Source of the DNA: Wolbachia endosymbiont of Tyrophagus putrescentiae
GTDB taxonomy: Bacteria > Pseudomonadota > Alphaproteobacteria > Rickettsiales > Anaplasmataceae
DNA: 58,401 nt
Assembly (NCBI GenBank): GCA_030441635.1
Contig: JAUEMM010000008.1
Location: forward strand, 1 to 58,401
Direction: 5' to 3'
Shown: positions 18,387 through 29,487 of the stretch, piece by piece
How positions within the stretch are numbered: the first letter of the stretch is position 1
Layout of the letters: each line of letters opens with the position of its first letter
Translations under genes and position numbers: made by a program
Notes under the pieces: generated by a model
The model's database searches: none
Seen by the model: only the letters and a program-made list of their open reading frames with translations
What the model was told of the DNA's origin: nothing

Positions 18387-19100
18387 TTACTCTACATTCA
18401 CATATTGAATAAATTGTCTGACATATTGATTATCAGTACATCGTATTTCTTTAACACTTCCATGAAATATAATAGAGCCTTCTTTCAGCACAGCTATTTT
18501 ATCCGCTATTTTAAGTGCACTGTAGATATCATGTGTTATCGTAATAATTGTTGGCTTAAGATCCTTAGATAGCTTCATTATTATCTCATTCACTAAGTCT
18601 GACATAATTGGATCTAATCCAGAAGTTGGCTCATCCAAGACAATAATTTCAGGATTGTGAGCAATTGCTCTTGCAAGTGCCACTCTTTTTTTCATTCCAC
18701 CAGATAACTCTATTGGAAACATATTTGCTATATTTTCCTCTAGTCCAACATCCTTCAGTTTTTCTATTGCTAGTAATCTAGCTTCTTTTTTACTAATGTT
18801 AAAACGCTTTTTATAGTTGAATAACACATTTTCCCATACTGTAATGTAATCAAACAGGGCAGAATTTTGAAATAATACACCAAACCTATTCTTCTTACTT
18901 TTACTATTGATTTTAATAGTGCCTGAATCTGGTAATAACAAACCAATAATTGTTTTCGCAAATACAGACTTGCCACTTCCTGAACCGCCAAGTATAACAA
19001 GTGACTCACCTTTCAAAATATCAACATTTAAGTTGTCTAATATAGTCTTATCGCCGAAAAACACGTTTAAATTTGACATTGAAATTATAGGATTATGCAT
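18387..19100 (-). CDS. mlaF: ABC transporter ATP-binding protein, MlaF type
   Basis: 237-aa ATPase of the Mla-type system that moves phospholipids between inner and outer membranes. Walker A is GGSGSGKSVFAKT, the signature is LSGGMKKRVALARAIAHNP, Walker B is IIVLDEPTSGLDP and the H-loop ITHD. The long form of the signature and the adjacent MlaE permease separate it from generic ABC ATPases. It overlaps mlaE by 8 bases. The substrate-binding MlaD is not in the window. Confidence 0.93.
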   Translation of the reverse strand: MHNPIISMSNLNVFFGDKTILDNLNVDILKGESLVILGGSGSGKSVFAKTIIGLLLPDSGTIKINSKSKKNRFGVLFQNSALFDYITVWENVLFNYKKRFNISKKEARLLAIEKLKDVGLEENIANMFPIELSGGMKKRVALARAIAHNPEIIVLDEPTSGLDPIMSDLVNEIIMKLSKDLKPTIITITHDIYSALKIADKIAVLKEGSIIFHGSVKEIRCTDNQYVRQFIQYVNVE

Positions 19101-19890
19101 AGATTAGAGTAATCAAATAATTGGTTAGGATAATTAGCATGGAAGATGAAACTACTGTAGATGTTGTAGCAAAACCAACTCCTCTAGCACCTCTCCAGCA
19201 ATGATAACCATAATAACAACCTGAAATAGAAATTATAGCTCCAAATACAGTAGACTTTACTAATCCAATAATAAAATCATACATATCAAAAGATAAGACT
19301 GTATACTTGACATATGTGTTCAAATTGTGGTCAAATTTTGCTGCCGCAGTGATATATCCTCCAAACATTCCTATTAAATCAGCACATACAGTCAGTATTG
19401 GAAATACTATCACTGAAGCTAGAATTCTTGGTGCAATTAAGTATTTAAAAGGGTGAACATTTAAAGTTGTAAGAGCATCTATTTGCTCAGTGATGCGCAT
19501 TGTCCCTATCTCTGCTGCAATTGAAGATCCTGCCTTTCCTATCATTATTAAGCTAATTAAAACAGGACCCAACTCTTTTATAATGGTAATTGTGACAATT
19601 TTAGGTATGAGTTGATCTTGATTAATCAACGGACCATTTAGGCTACTTTGCAAAACTATCACTGCTCCAATAAACACACCTGTTAATCCAACAAGTGGCA
19701 AAGAGAATAAGCCTATTTCTACAATCTGCCTTACTATATTACCAAAATAATATGGTGGTACAAAGCAGTTATATATTGATCGAATAAAAAATATAAATGC
19801 ATTGCCAAGCTTTGATAAAAAATTAATAAAACGCCTACCAATTATTCTCACATCAAATAAGTTCACTTTGCTAAAAGCCTTGACTATCAT
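19093..19890 (-). CDS. mlaE: MlaE-family ABC transporter permease
   Basis: 265-aa inner-membrane permease of the MlaE family with about five hydrophobic segments. Conserved blocks include GLTGVFIGAVIVLQ, IIKELGPVLISLIMIGKAGS, and EIGTMRITEQIDAL in the cytoplasmic loop that contacts the ATPase. Paired with mlaF in an overlapping operon, it is predicted to handle phospholipids in the envelope. Starts at ATG 19890. Confidence 0.94.
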   Translation of the reverse strand: MIVKAFSKVNLFDVRIIGRRFINFLSKLGNAFIFFIRSIYNCFVPPYYFGNIVRQIVEIGLFSLPLVGLTGVFIGAVIVLQSSLNGPLINQDQLIPKIVTITIIKELGPVLISLIMIGKAGSSIAAEIGTMRITEQIDALTTLNVHPFKYLIAPRILASVIVFPILTVCADLIGMFGGYITAAAKFDHNLNTYVKYTVLSFDMYDFIIGLVKSTVFGAIISISGCYYGYHCWRGARGVGFATTSTVVSSSMLIILTNYLITLIYA

Positions 19891-19943
19891 AGAGTATAAT
19901 CTTACTCAGTTCAGAATTCAATGAATCCTTTTTCAAACAAAAA

Positions 19944-22364
19944 TTAACATTTGTTTGTAGCCAACTCCTGAAACACCTCACTTGCTCTACTTAAAACTGA
20001 TTCAGGAAAACCCGCAAGCTTTGCTACATGTATTCCATACGATTCATCTGCAATACCTTCTATCACTTCATGCAAGAATATAACTCTTCCTTCCCACTCC
20101 TTTATTTTTACACAGAAGCATTTTACGTGGCTTAAATATTTGTTCACTTTAGTGAGTTCATGATAGTGAGTTGCAAAAATAGCCCTACATTTATTCACAT
20201 TGTGTATATGCTCTATTACCGCCTGAGCAATTGATAATCCATCATACACTCCTGTACCTCTACCAATTTCATCAAGAATAACTAATGAACGATCTGTAGC
20301 CTGATTGACTATTGTTGCTGTTTCAATCATCTCTACCATAAAGGTAGAATAACCAGCAGTTATGTTATCCGTTGCGCCAACCCTGCTGAATATCTTGTCA
20401 ATCACACCAATGTGAGCACTTTCTGCAGGCACAAATGACCCCATGTGAGATAAAATTGCGATAAGAGCATTTTGCCTTAAGAAGGTACTTTTGCCAGCCA
20501 TATTAGGGCCTGTAATTAAGTGTATTCCAGCTAAATTGATACTATTTGGAATAAATTTATCATTTATTTCAATTACAGGGTGCCTACCATTAACAATACT
20601 AAATTCCCTACTGTCATCAATAATAGGTTTTACATATTTATTCCTCACAGCAAGCTCAGCAAATGTGGTTCTGATATCGAGTTTCGCTAAAGCATTTGCA
20701 GCCAAGGCAATCTTTTCAGATTCTTCAGCAATTTTACTGCACAGCTCGCCAAAAATTCTAACCTCTAAGTTAATGATAGCATCACGCGCAGTGAGAACTT
20801 TGTCTTCCAATTCTTTTAATTCATCGGTAGTATAACGAGTACTATTCGCTAGGCTTTGTCTGTGAATGAATGTATCCAAAGTTATTTTGTGATTTGCTGA
20901 AACCTCTATGTAGTAACCAAGTATGTTGTTGTGCAATATCTTAAGTGATGCAATACCAGTGAGATCACGATAAGTATTACGCAGCTTAGTTATCAACTTA
21001 TTGCTGTTGTTTAACACATAGGAAAGTTCGAACAATTCTAAGTTATAACTTGGGTCAATAAAACCACCTTCTTTTACATTATTGATATTATTATCGAGGA
21101 CAGCTTTATTTAAGAGTTCGCATAGATCTTCATGATTACCTAGACTCTTGTATATGATTTCTAGCTCATCTCCGCCTGACTTTATTTCAAGCAACAACTT
21201 GGATAACACCAAAATTCTGTTGAGCCCTATCTTCAGCAGATTCATATCTTTTGGTGAGCCGCGCATTAGCATTAAGCGCGATAGTGATCTTTCGATGTCT
21301 GGAATATCGGATAGTATTTCCCTCACTTTTTCACACAATTTATGGTTATTTACAAAAAACTCGACAGTGCTTAATCTTAGGTTGATCGCTTTTGGACAAG
21401 TTAGCGGTGAAGAGAGCATTTGCTTTAATAGGCGCCCACCAGGAGCTGTGACTGTATAGTCGATCACTGAAATTAAAGAACCCTTTTTTTCACCAAATTG
21501 AGTTGAAAATAACTCCAAATTTCTCCTTGCTGAAGCGTCTATGAGCATAAAGCTTTGTTGTTTATAAGCTTTAGGAAATTCAAGCCGTGGAACAGAACCT
21601 CTCTGTGTTACTCTGACGTACTCCAATAAAGCTCCACATGCCATCACTTCTGCCTTATTAAAATTGCCTATACCTCCAAGTTCTTTAATCTTATAAAATT
21701 CACATAACGTTCTATAAGACCTTCCATATTCAAAACAGCTCTGTGCATGTTGTGTGATCGACACTTTGTGATTTTTTAAAATTGACCTAATCTTTTCTTC
21801 TTCAGTTACTTTTTCTGAGATCAGCAATTCCCTTGGTGAGATGCGTAATAGATCACTATCCAGCGTTTTAAGGCCTACAGAAGAGTAAAAAAATTTACCA
21901 GTCGATAGTTCAAGCCAAGCAATACCATACTCACCATCTTTTTCAACGATAGATGCAAGATAATTGTTGCTTTTATCTTCAAGTAACGAATCCTCAATCA
22001 CTGTGCCCGGAGTTACAATCCGTACTACATCACGCTTCACTATGGATTTATAACCCCTTTTTTTTGCTTCATCTGCTGTTTCTAGCTGATCACAAACCGC
22101 AACTTTATATCCTAAGTCTATTAACTTATGTAAATAAGATTCACTACTATGAGCAGGCACACCGCACATAGGTATATCTTTTCCGTTTGAATTACCTCTT
22201 TTAGTGAGCACTATATTTAGCAGCTTTGCCGCCTGAACAGCATCATCAAAAAATAATTCGTAAAAATCTCCAAGTCTGTAGAACAATAGATAATCTTTGT
22301 ATTGCGTTTTTAAACTCAAATACTGCTCCATAACTGGAGTTGCTCTCTCTCTTGTTAAATCCAT
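19944..22364 (-). CDS. mutS: DNA mismatch repair protein MutS
   Basis: 806-aa MutS, which recognises mismatches and starts repair. The N-terminal mismatch-binding domain shows [20 protein letters not shown] then GDFYELF, containing the Phe-x-Glu wedge. The ATPase domain has Walker [14 protein letters not shown], the Walker B region [19 protein letters not shown] and the switch ATHYHEL. The length is typical of short MutS1. It begins at ATG 22364, downstream of gltX on the same strand with a 58-base gap. Confidence 0.97.
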   Translation of the reverse strand: MDLTRERATPVMEQYLSLKTQYKDYLLFYRLGDFYELFFDDAVQAAKLLNIVLTKRGNSNGKDIPMCGVPAHSSESYLHKLIDLGYKVAVCDQLETADEAKKRGYKSIVKRDVVRIVTPGTVIEDSLLEDKSNNYLASIVEKDGEYGIAWLELSTGKFFYSSVGLKTLDSDLLRISPRELLISEKVTEEEKIRSILKNHKVSITQHAQSCFEYGRSYRTLCEFYKIKELGGIGNFNKAEVMACGALLEYVRVTQRGSVPRLEFPKAYKQQSFMLIDASARRNLELFSTQFGEKKGSLISVIDYTVTAPGGRLLKQMLSSPLTCPKAINLRLSTVEFFVNNHKLCEKVREILSDIPDIERSLSRLMLMRGSPKDMNLLKIGLNRILVLSKLLLEIKSGGDELEIIYKSLGNHEDLCELLNKAVLDNNINNVKEGGFIDPSYNLELFELSYVLNNSNKLITKLRNTYRDLTGIASLKILHNNILGYYIEVSANHKITLDTFIHRQSLANSTRYTTDELKELEDKVLTARDAIINLEVRIFGELCSKIAEESEKIALAANALAKLDIRTTFAELAVRNKYVKPIIDDSREFSIVNGRHPVIEINDKFIPNSINLAGIHLITGPNMAGKSTFLRQNALIAILSHMGSFVPAESAHIGVIDKIFSRVGATDNITAGYSTFMVEMIETATIVNQATDRSLVILDEIGRGTGVYDGLSIAQAVIEHIHNVNKCRAIFATHYHELTKVNKYLSHVKCFCVKIKEWEGRVIFLHEVIEGIADESYGIHVAKLAGFPESVLSRASEVFQELATNKC

Positions 22365-22422
22365 TAGCTATATAATAATTAACATGATATCTATTATAAC
22401 TAAAAATCAAAATATATTATAA

Positions 22423-23739
22423 TTAGTTTCCTCCCTTTAACCTGGTAACTATATTTTCTTTACCTATCAGAATCAACAATTGAGCAAGTTCCGGACCAGC
22501 CTCTTTTCCAGTTAGAACCAAACGCAGTTGCATAAATAAGTCTTTTGTTTTGATATTCACTATTTGCCGAATAGCTTTCACCCATTCCGATAACGTACTT
22601 TCATTAAGGTCACCTTCAGGTAATGCGCTCAGCGCAATTTTTATGAACCCCTGATCAATAATAACAGGATTGATTTCAGATTTACATATCTGCCACCATT
22701 CATCAACATCAGAGAGTTTCTGTATATTGCTTCTTATGAAATACCAAAACTCCGGAGTTACTTGTCCCAAGCGCTCTTTCACTTCCTCAAATGGCATTTT
22801 TTGTAAAATTCTGCTATTTAACTTATAAACTTCATTCAAGTTAAATTGCACAGATGCTGCATTGAATTTTTTTATGTCAAACGAATCTATCAAAGGTTGC
22901 ATATCCACACTTGCTTCAATTGCTTCTGAAGTCCCTATCTTTAATAAGTAATTACTAAGTGCAATTGCCTCAATCCCTTCATTTCTAATGGATTTTATGT
23001 CTAATCCGCCAACACGCTTAGATATTTTATTATCTTCAAAATGCAAGAGAGGTAAATGCGCAAATATTGGAACTTTTCCTTTTAACGCTTGAATCATTTG
23101 AATTTGTATAGCAGTGTTAGTTAAATGATCTTCTCCACGTATAATATGAGTTACATTATAGTCGATATCGTCAGTTACAGAAGGCAACATATATGTATAA
23201 TTTCCATCTTCTCTTTTTACAATAGGGTCGCTAACGCTACTAGTTACGATATTAAATTCTCCTTTAGCCTCATCATTCCATTTAATAACTTCTTCTCTGT
23301 TTAACTTAAACCTATAATAAGGTTTTCGTCCTTCTTGTTCATATTGAATCTTTTTTTGCCCAGTTAAGAGTAAAGCACTTCTGTCATAAACTGGTGGTAG
23401 ACCTTGTTTTAACTGCAACGTTCTCTTTGTTTCTAATTCTTCTTTAGTTTCATAGCATGCATATACATATCCCTCTTTCATTAGGTATGACAACACTTCA
23501 TCATAGCGTGCAAAACGTTCTGATTGTTTAAAACTGGTATCCCAGTCTATACCCATCCACTTTAGATCCTTTATGATATTGTCTATATACTCTACGCTTG
23601 AACGCTGAAGGTCAGTGTCATCTAATCTCAATAAAAATTTCCCATTTCGGCTACGAGCATACACCCAACAAATTAAGGCAGTGCGGATATTTCCTACATG
23701 AAGATAGCCAGTAGGGCTTGGAGCAAATCTTGTTAACAT
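22423..23739 (-). CDS. gltX: Glutamyl-tRNA synthetase
   Basis: 438-aa class I synthetase. The HIGH-type motif is [20 protein letters not shown] near the N terminus and the KMSKS-type motif is NKISKRVGG around residue 240. The protein is shorter than the about 470-aa norm. Rickettsiales often carry two GltX paralogues, one serving tRNA-Gln through the transamidation route; which one this is cannot be told here. It shares a 179-bp divergent gap with the 23919 gene. Confidence 0.94.
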   Translation of the reverse strand: MLTRFAPSPTGYLHVGNIRTALICWVYARSRNGKFLLRLDDTDLQRSSVEYIDNIIKDLKWMGIDWDTSFKQSERFARYDEVLSYLMKEGYVYACYETKEELETKRTLQLKQGLPPVYDRSALLLTGQKKIQYEQEGRKPYYRFKLNREEVIKWNDEAKGEFNIVTSSVSDPIVKREDGNYTYMLPSVTDDIDYNVTHIIRGEDHLTNTAIQIQMIQALKGKVPIFAHLPLLHFEDNKISKRVGGLDIKSIRNEGIEAIALSNYLLKIGTSEAIEASVDMQPLIDSFDIKKFNAASVQFNLNEVYKLNSRILQKMPFEEVKERLGQVTPEFWYFIRSNIQKLSDVDEWWQICKSEINPVIIDQGFIKIALSALPEGDLNESTLSEWVKAIRQIVNIKTKDLFMQLRLVLTGKEAGPELAQLLILIGKENIVTRLKGGN

Positions 23740-23813
23740 TAAAATAAAAATAACAATAATTATTTAGTATATTATATTTCTGATTTTTATAAACGTTCAT
23801 TTAATCTCAGAAA

Positions 23814-23837
23814 CTTTTACTACCATTATAGTAAAAG
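23814..23837. promoter_or_regulatory. Palindrome in divergent intergenic region
   Basis: Perfect 9-bp inverted repeat cttttacta / tagtaaaag with a 6-base loop between the divergent starts of gltX and the 23919 gene. It could be an operator or a weak RNA hairpin; no regulator is identified. Confidence 0.35.
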
Positions 23838-23918
23838 AAAATAATCAAAACAGAAGCTCTTGTAAATTTAATGCGTACATTATATATACATCAGTAAAAC
23901 AGAAGGGACGACTAGAAT

Positions 23919-24443
23919 ATGAAAGATAAATTACAAAAATTAATAAACAGGGCTGGTCCTGAGAAAATATGTGCTTTTTTATATGATAACGATACCAAGC
24001 TTCCATTATTGGCAAGAATAGCACGACTAATCGAAGCCGAATGTTATGAAAAGAAAAATGGCGAATGTAAACAAACAAATTGGTTATGCCCAATCATGTA
24101 TAGAATAGCATATAAGAAGCCTGTCAGGTTAAAGTATAGCAATGGATCAGAGTCAATCTATCTCTTTGAAAATGACGCAATCAAAAAATGTATTAAAACT
24201 TCTGGTATGAACTGTCCTATTACTGGACAGCGCATCAAAAAAATGCTGCCTGAGGATGCAGGGCCAATAAGAAAAAAGGTGTTCACTCTTTTTGGAAAAC
24301 ACTGTGAAGAATTACAAGAATCTAAAGAATTAGAGGAAATTTATGATAAATTAAATGATTATATGAGCTCTAGAGTATCAAGTGTACTGTCAAATGTAGT
24401 ACATAGATTTGCGTTTTTTTTGTGTCATCATTTCAATAAGTAG
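23919..24443 (+). CDS. Hypothetical protein (174 aa)
   Basis: Not recognised. A soluble, basic protein with eight cysteines, including pairs in ECYEKKNGEC and GMNCPITGQR. The NCPITGQ stretch superficially recalls a U-box opening, but the rest of that fold is not evident, so no function is given. There is no membrane segment until a short Phe-rich C-terminal stretch (VVHRFAFFLCHHF). Starts at ATG 23919 without a strong ribosome site. Convergent with the coiled-coil gene on the other strand. Confidence 0.65.
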   Translation: MKDKLQKLINRAGPEKICAFLYDNDTKLPLLARIARLIEAECYEKKNGECKQTNWLCPIMYRIAYKKPVRLKYSNGSESIYLFENDAIKKCIKTSGMNCPITGQRIKKMLPEDAGPIRKKVFTLFGKHCEELQESKELEEIYDKLNDYMSSRVSSVLSNVVHRFAFFLCHHFNK

Positions 24444-24493
24444 TATATTGCCAAATGCATATGCTCAATTTTAAGATGTGCCTATAACAAAAA

Positions 24494-24519
24494 TACTGGA
24501 GCCAACGTTTTCAGGCTCC
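24494..24519 (-). terminator. Terminator of the 24532 minus-strand gene
   Basis: Read on the minus strand, ggagcc - 10-base loop - ggctcc is followed by AGTATTTTTG, just past the stop at 24532. Short stem, so moderate support. Confidence 0.45.
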
Positions 24520-24531
24520 TGTGCTGATTTA

Positions 24532-25713
24532 TCAACTCACCACAGGAGATAAAGTCCCAGGATTAGTAAACATGTTTTGCTGTGCATTCACTTCATCCAT
24601 TGCAGGCGCAGGTACAGATTGTGAACAGCAAAATTCTTTACGTAAGTCACTATTGGTACTGATAATGCCTAACCTTTCTTTCAAGCATCTAATATATGCA
24701 TCATTCGAATTGAAATGCTCTTTATTTCTCTTGGTACACTTCATTTCTTTCTGCAGATCTTGAAGAATATCTTTTAATGCTTGCTCATCTGTTTTTGATA
24801 TATCATCGCTCTTCAGAAAAATTTTAACTTGTTTCATCTCCCATCTAAGTAAGATTTTTTTATCCTCGTATGTTGAATTTGCTCTCCTCAAGATTCCCCC
24901 AAGCGTTCCCCATTTATCGTGATTGTTTGGCCAATAACATTGGCTTCTATTTTCTTCAAGTAAATGACGTACTCCTTTTATGTTAAAATCTTCTTTAAGC
25001 CTATCAAGCTCTAGGTCTTTGTTCTTATAAAGCTTCAAATCAAGCTGATCATGCCATTTTTCTTTACTTGTTTTATATAACTCTTTTTTTAGGGAGTTTT
25101 TTTGCTTCGTACTCCCGTGACTTTTTAAACGCCCAACTTCATATAGGATGTCCACCTGTTTTTGAAGTGAATTTTTTGCACGTTCTGCTAATAAATTTTC
25201 TACCTGTTTTTCCATCGTTTCTATTTTTTGCGATACTGATGTAACTTTTTGAAAACTGTTTTGTGGTGTTATAGAACCCGTTCTGTCCTGTGGAGTTAAG
25301 CTACTACTACTAGCAAAATCAATTCCACTGTCTTGTTCTAATTGCTCCCTCATGTTACTGAGTATACTGCTCATGAGATTGGTAACGAACTCGAACTCTT
25401 TAGAGCCCTGCTTGTGCTCTGTACCCTTCCCTAACTGATCTTGTATAAATTCAAGCATGTGCTTATTTTCTTCACTAATAACAATATCTTCGAATTCAAC
25501 TACAACTTCAACTTCATCGCATAAGAAATCTATTCCTTCCTTGTATAAACCTTGATACTTATTAAAGTAAGATAAAAGGTTTGATAACTGAGAATAGACT
25601 ATAGAAGCTTCAGACTCGGTTTCACTATTATTAGAAAAAGTTTCACCTGAAAGTGAGTTTTCATTATTTGTATTATTAGCTTTAGAATCGCCATCTATTA
25701 TACCTGTAAGCAT
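24532..25713 (-). CDS. Hypothetical coiled-coil protein (393 aa)
   Basis: Not recognised. The N-terminal 40 residues are low-complexity Asn/Ser/Glu/Thr. A Ser/Thr-rich linker follows (DFASSSSLTPQDRTGSITPQ), then long charged helices (about 160-235 and 290-350), rich in Lys, Glu and Leu, that look like coiled coils. There is no signal peptide or membrane segment. Starts at ATG 25713, divergent from polA across a 176-bp gap. Disorder plus coiled coil is common in secreted effectors of intracellular bacteria, but nothing specific supports that here. Confidence 0.72.
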   Translation of the reverse strand: MLTGIIDGDSKANNTNNENSLSGETFSNNSETESEASIVYSQLSNLLSYFNKYQGLYKEGIDFLCDEVEVVVEFEDIVISEENKHMLEFIQDQLGKGTEHKQGSKEFEFVTNLMSSILSNMREQLEQDSGIDFASSSSLTPQDRTGSITPQNSFQKVTSVSQKIETMEKQVENLLAERAKNSLQKQVDILYEVGRLKSHGSTKQKNSLKKELYKTSKEKWHDQLDLKLYKNKDLELDRLKEDFNIKGVRHLLEENRSQCYWPNNHDKWGTLGGILRRANSTYEDKKILLRWEMKQVKIFLKSDDISKTDEQALKDILQDLQKEMKCTKRNKEHFNSNDAYIRCLKERLGIISTNSDLRKEFCCSQSVPAPAMDEVNAQQNMFTNPGTLSPVVS

Positions 25714-25889
25714 TTCGAAACCTTTAATTATTAATATAATTTAATTGTATGCAAAGATTATTAACTATATGTTAATACTATTTCTAGTAATTTTAACTAT
25801 ATTAGTATATTACTTAAGCGACATATGCAAATAAAACTTGATCTTTGCGATCAAATAATGAACCATGAAATCATACACAAGCGTTCACA

Positions 25890-28409
25890 ATGAAAGAAAA
25901 AACTTTCACGATAATTGATGGTTATGGCTTTCTCTTTAGGGCTTATTACGTATTACCTCACTTGACTACCTCAACTGGCATGCCGATAGGAGGTGTGTAT
26001 GGCTTTCTAAATATGATATTGAAATATATTACACATTCAGACTACCTGGTTGTAGCATTCGATTCAGGTAAGAAAAACTTTAGACACGACCTATATCCCA
26101 AGTATAAAGCGAATAGGGTCTCACCGCCTGAGGATTTAACGCCACAGTTTTCTATATTGAGAGAAGCAGTAGAAGCTTTCAGCTTAAGTTACGAAGAGAT
26201 CGAAGGATATGAGGCCGATGACATAATTGCCACTCTAGCTGCAAAATATGGCAACCATAAAGACTCAAGAGTAGTGGTAGTTTCATCAGATAAGGATTTG
26301 TTTCAGCTTTTAAATCATAATGTTTTGATATTTGATCCAATCAAAAACATCTATATAGATGAGAAACGAGTAGTAGAGAAATTTGGTGTCAATTCGGATA
26401 AACTACTGGATCTGCTCTCTCTCACTGGAGATGTATCCGATAACATTCCGGGAGTGCCAGGAATAGGACCAAAAACTGCAGCTAAATTGCTTGACGAATT
26501 TGGTTCACTAGACAGCATTTTAGAAAATATAAATGAGATAAAACAAACTAGAATACGCAACTTAATAGTTGAACATAAAGAAAAAGCCCTGATTTCCAGA
26601 GGGCTTGCGTCACTATATGAAAATGTAGAGCTGCAAAATAGCATTGAAGGATACAAGGTTCATACTCCAAATATGGAAAAGTTGCTGTCCTTCCTCAAAA
26701 AATATGAATTTAACTCCTTAATAAACAAAGTGGAAAAGCTCTTTTCTTTTAAGGTGCCACATCAAAATAAAGAAGTAGAACATGACACTCAAGGACTAGA
26801 AAAATTTTTAGAATACTGCAGATATGAAGGAAAGATCGCTATTTACTGCCATTTTGATAACAAGATGTTGAATAAAATCTCTTTATCTTACAGTGAAAGT
26901 AGCATTTTCTATATAGAACAGGCCAGTATACAAGCACTAAGCCCATTTTTATTTCCAGATGGAATGCTTAAAATAGTGCACGATGTGAAAGAGGTAAGAA
27001 AAGTGATACCGGCAATAGAGAACGCATTAGGTTCAACAGATGATCTGATGTTAATGTCATATAGTTTAGATACAGGAAAGCATGACCACAGCATTGCTAA
27101 CATAATTGCACACAATTTGAGTGGGGATGCGGAAGTTTGCTCAGCACAAACTTTGATTACTCTTTATACAAGGCTGAGGCAGAGATTGTTTCAAGAAAAA
27201 TTATTTACAATATATGAACGCTTCGACAAACCTCTGATGAGAGTGATATTCGAGATGGAGAAAAATGGAATATTACTTGATACCAAGAAATTGCAGGAGT
27301 TATCTAATGAGTTTCAACAGATCATCGATGTGCTTGAGGGTGAAATATACAAGTTAGCAGGGGAAGAATTTAACGTTGCTTCACCTAAGCAGTTGAGTGA
27401 TATCTTATTTAATAAGATGGGTCTTAATAAAAAAAAGAAATCAAAATCAGGTGCATACAGTACAAACTCTGAAGTACTAGAAAAACTTGAAGCTGAAGGA
27501 GTAGAAATTGCTAGTAAAATTTTAAATTGGCGTCATTTAAGTAAACTGAAAAATACGTATACTGAAGCGCTGATGAGACAAGTTAGTCAAGACGGCAGAG
27601 TACACACAAATTTTTCAGTAACAGTAACTTCAACCGGTAGATTAAGTTCCAGCAACCCAAATCTGCAGAACATTCCAATAAGAAGCAAAGAGGGAAGTCT
27701 GATTAGACAGGCATTTATCGCGCCAGAGGGGCACAAAATAATATCCGCTGATTATTCGCAAATAGAGCTCAGGCTCTTAGCACATGTTGCAGGTGTCACA
27801 GCCTTCAAAGAAGCTTTTGCAAAAGGTCAAGATATTCACGATATTACCGCAAGGCAAGTGTTTGGAGTACCCAGCGTAGATGAACAGCTCAGGAGAAAAG
27901 CAAAGTCTATCAATTTCGGTATTATATATGGAATCAGCCCATTTGGTTTAGCAAAGCAATTGGGAATCACAATTCAGGAAGCTGCTGAGTATATAGACTA
28001 TTACTTCTCTTGCTATCCGGAAATAAAAATCTATATGGAAGAAATGATCTCAACAGCAAGGTCACACGGTTACGTGGAAACTCTCTTTGGCCGAAGGTGT
28101 TTTGTAAAAGATATAAACAATAGCATCTCCTATATAAGACAGTTCGCAGAAAGAGCAGCAATAAATGCGCCGCTACAAGGAACTGCTGCAGATATAATAA
28201 AGCGTGCAATGATTCAGCTTTTTGATCAATTGAAAAGAGGTAAAATTATACTGCAGGTTCATGATGAATTGCTAGTGGAAACAGAAGAAGAATATACAAA
28301 AGAGACAGCGACACTGATAAAAAATGTCATGGAAAACGTAGTAAAACTCTCTGTCCCGCTTGAAGTAGAGGTAAAAGCTGGAAATAATTGGGGGTTTAAA
28401 ATTTCTTAA
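25890..28409 (+). CDS. polA: DNA polymerase I
   Basis: 839-aa repair and Okazaki-processing polymerase. The 5' nuclease domain (1-290) shows IIDGYGFLFRAYY, YEADDIIATLA and GDVSDNIPGVPGIGPKTA. The polymerase domain has motif A SADYSQIELRLLAHVAG, motif B RRKAKSINFGIIYG and motif C LQVHDELLVE. The middle 3'-5' exonuclease-like domain is degenerate: at residues 316-323 the catalytic Asp and Glu of E. coli Pol I (355, 357) align with Tyr319 and His321, and the last catalytic Asp is also not found. Proofreading is therefore predicted lost, as in many bacterial Pol I enzymes. Start ATG 25890. Confidence 0.97.
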   Translation: MKEKTFTIIDGYGFLFRAYYVLPHLTTSTGMPIGGVYGFLNMILKYITHSDYLVVAFDSGKKNFRHDLYPKYKANRVSPPEDLTPQFSILREAVEAFSLSYEEIEGYEADDIIATLAAKYGNHKDSRVVVVSSDKDLFQLLNHNVLIFDPIKNIYIDEKRVVEKFGVNSDKLLDLLSLTGDVSDNIPGVPGIGPKTAAKLLDEFGSLDSILENINEIKQTRIRNLIVEHKEKALISRGLASLYENVELQNSIEGYKVHTPNMEKLLSFLKKYEFNSLINKVEKLFSFKVPHQNKEVEHDTQGLEKFLEYCRYEGKIAIYCHFDNKMLNKISLSYSESSIFYIEQASIQALSPFLFPDGMLKIVHDVKEVRKVIPAIENALGSTDDLMLMSYSLDTGKHDHSIANIIAHNLSGDAEVCSAQTLITLYTRLRQRLFQEKLFTIYERFDKPLMRVIFEMEKNGILLDTKKLQELSNEFQQIIDVLEGEIYKLAGEEFNVASPKQLSDILFNKMGLNKKKKSKSGAYSTNSEVLEKLEAEGVEIASKILNWRHLSKLKNTYTEALMRQVSQDGRVHTNFSVTVTSTGRLSSSNPNLQNIPIRSKEGSLIRQAFIAPEGHKIISADYSQIELRLLAHVAGVTAFKEAFAKGQDIHDITARQVFGVPSVDEQLRRKAKSINFGIIYGISPFGLAKQLGITIQEAAEYIDYYFSCYPEIKIYMEEMISTARSHGYVETLFGRRCFVKDINNSISYIRQFAERAAINAPLQGTAADIIKRAMIQLFDQLKRGKIILQVHDELLVETEEEYTKETATLIKNVMENVVKLSVPLEVEVKAGNNWGFKIS

Positions 28410-28425
28410 CTGCTGTGTAAAGTGT

Positions 28426-28454
28426 TTGAAATAGTATGGCAAATATGTTAAAAT
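28426..28454 (+). promoter_or_regulatory. Sigma70-like promoter of the 28484 gene
   Basis: TTGAAA (28426-28431), 17-base spacer, TAAAAT (28449-28454); 30 bases before ATG 28484. Confidence 0.6.
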
Positions 28455-28483
28455 AAATTATAGTAAATGCCAGTAGGTTAATT

Positions 28484-29437
28484 ATGACAGTTCACGTAAA
28501 TCCACTCGAAGAACAGGTTATAAAAAAGCAACAGAATGAAAAAGACCAAAAGCAAGACTTGCAGCTCAAAGGAGAGCATAAAAAAATTTATGAGGCCTTT
28601 TTAGCTGAGCTAAAAAAAAGAAAAGAAGTAAAAGGAGGAAAAGAAGTTGATATTTTTACTTTTATACATGAAAGGCGCAACAATATATTCAATGCCACTA
28701 GTTTAGAAAATACAAATGTAATTAGTGGTGAAAATTTCTGTGAGTTTTTACTTTCTGTATATGAAGGAATAAGGACTCAGAGCTTAACTAATAAGAAGAG
28801 TTTAGGAAATGATGCAATACAAGAAATAGTAGCCCAGTGTGTTAAAGATGCACGTGGGCAAGATACTAAGGATACATATATAAAACTTGTTGGTAAACTT
28901 ATAGGCATTGAAATAGATCCAAGAAATATTTTTGCCTCTATAAAAAGCGGTTTAATGAATAAAATCCCATTCTTTGGCGGAAAGCAAGAAGAAACCAATC
29001 CAGCCAAGACTGATACAGAAATGGTAACTAGTACACTTGCTAAAGTTCTTTTCTCCATTGCTCTCTTTGTCATCACAGCACTAATCTTTAATGTTAGTAC
29101 AGTCATGGTAGCAATTGGTATTATCGGTATTACAATTGCTATAGGCAAAGCAATAAAAGGATTATTTCAAAACGATAAGCCAGGTACTGCGTACAATACT
29201 GATTCACCACAGATTGAAAAACAAGATTGGAACAAGAAAATTACAGAAGGAATTAGTAGTATTCTCAACGAACAAGTGCAAAACCCTACAGAAAAAACTA
29301 GTGAGGTGATAATACCAAAAAATCAAGAATCTGCACAAGTAGCTAGTGAGAAGATAGCGCAAACAAATCATCCTAGTAGCAATTTGAGTACAGACAGTAT
29401 AAGTAATCACATCACAAATCAGCTAAAATGCAGCTAA
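28484..29437 (+). CDS. Hypothetical membrane protein (317 aa)
   Basis: Not recognised. A polar, Lys/Glu/Gln-rich N-terminal domain of about 180 residues is followed by two adjacent hydrophobic helices (about 186-228: KVLFSIALFVITALIF, then VMVAIGIIGITIAIG) and a disordered Ser/Thr/Asn-rich tail. The hairpin membrane plan is shared with the 12194 and 16362 genes. It has its own good promoter and sits between polA and the Rpn-family gene. Confidence 0.73.
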   Translation: MTVHVNPLEEQVIKKQQNEKDQKQDLQLKGEHKKIYEAFLAELKKRKEVKGGKEVDIFTFIHERRNNIFNATSLENTNVISGENFCEFLLSVYEGIRTQSLTNKKSLGNDAIQEIVAQCVKDARGQDTKDTYIKLVGKLIGIEIDPRNIFASIKSGLMNKIPFFGGKQEETNPAKTDTEMVTSTLAKVLFSIALFVITALIFNVSTVMVAIGIIGITIAIGKAIKGLFQNDKPGTAYNTDSPQIEKQDWNKKITEGISSILNEQVQNPTEKTSEVIIPKNQESAQVASEKIAQTNHPSSNLSTDSISNHITNQLKCS

Positions 29438-29487
29438 GAAGAGGAAAATATGGTAAACTAGAGTTTTAATTAGCAGTTAAATCTCAG

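Noticed and set aside
20491..20835. 114-aa plus-strand frame inside mutS
   Set aside because: Antisense to conserved MutS motifs; no ribosome site or family.
25838..25854. ttgatc/gatcaa palindrome upstream of polA
   Set aside because: Only six bases per arm; not distinguishable from chance without comparison to other strains.
28777..29148. 123-aa minus-strand frame opposite the 28484 gene
   Set aside because: Antisense shadow of the hydrophobic segment; apparent membrane character is a complement artefact.
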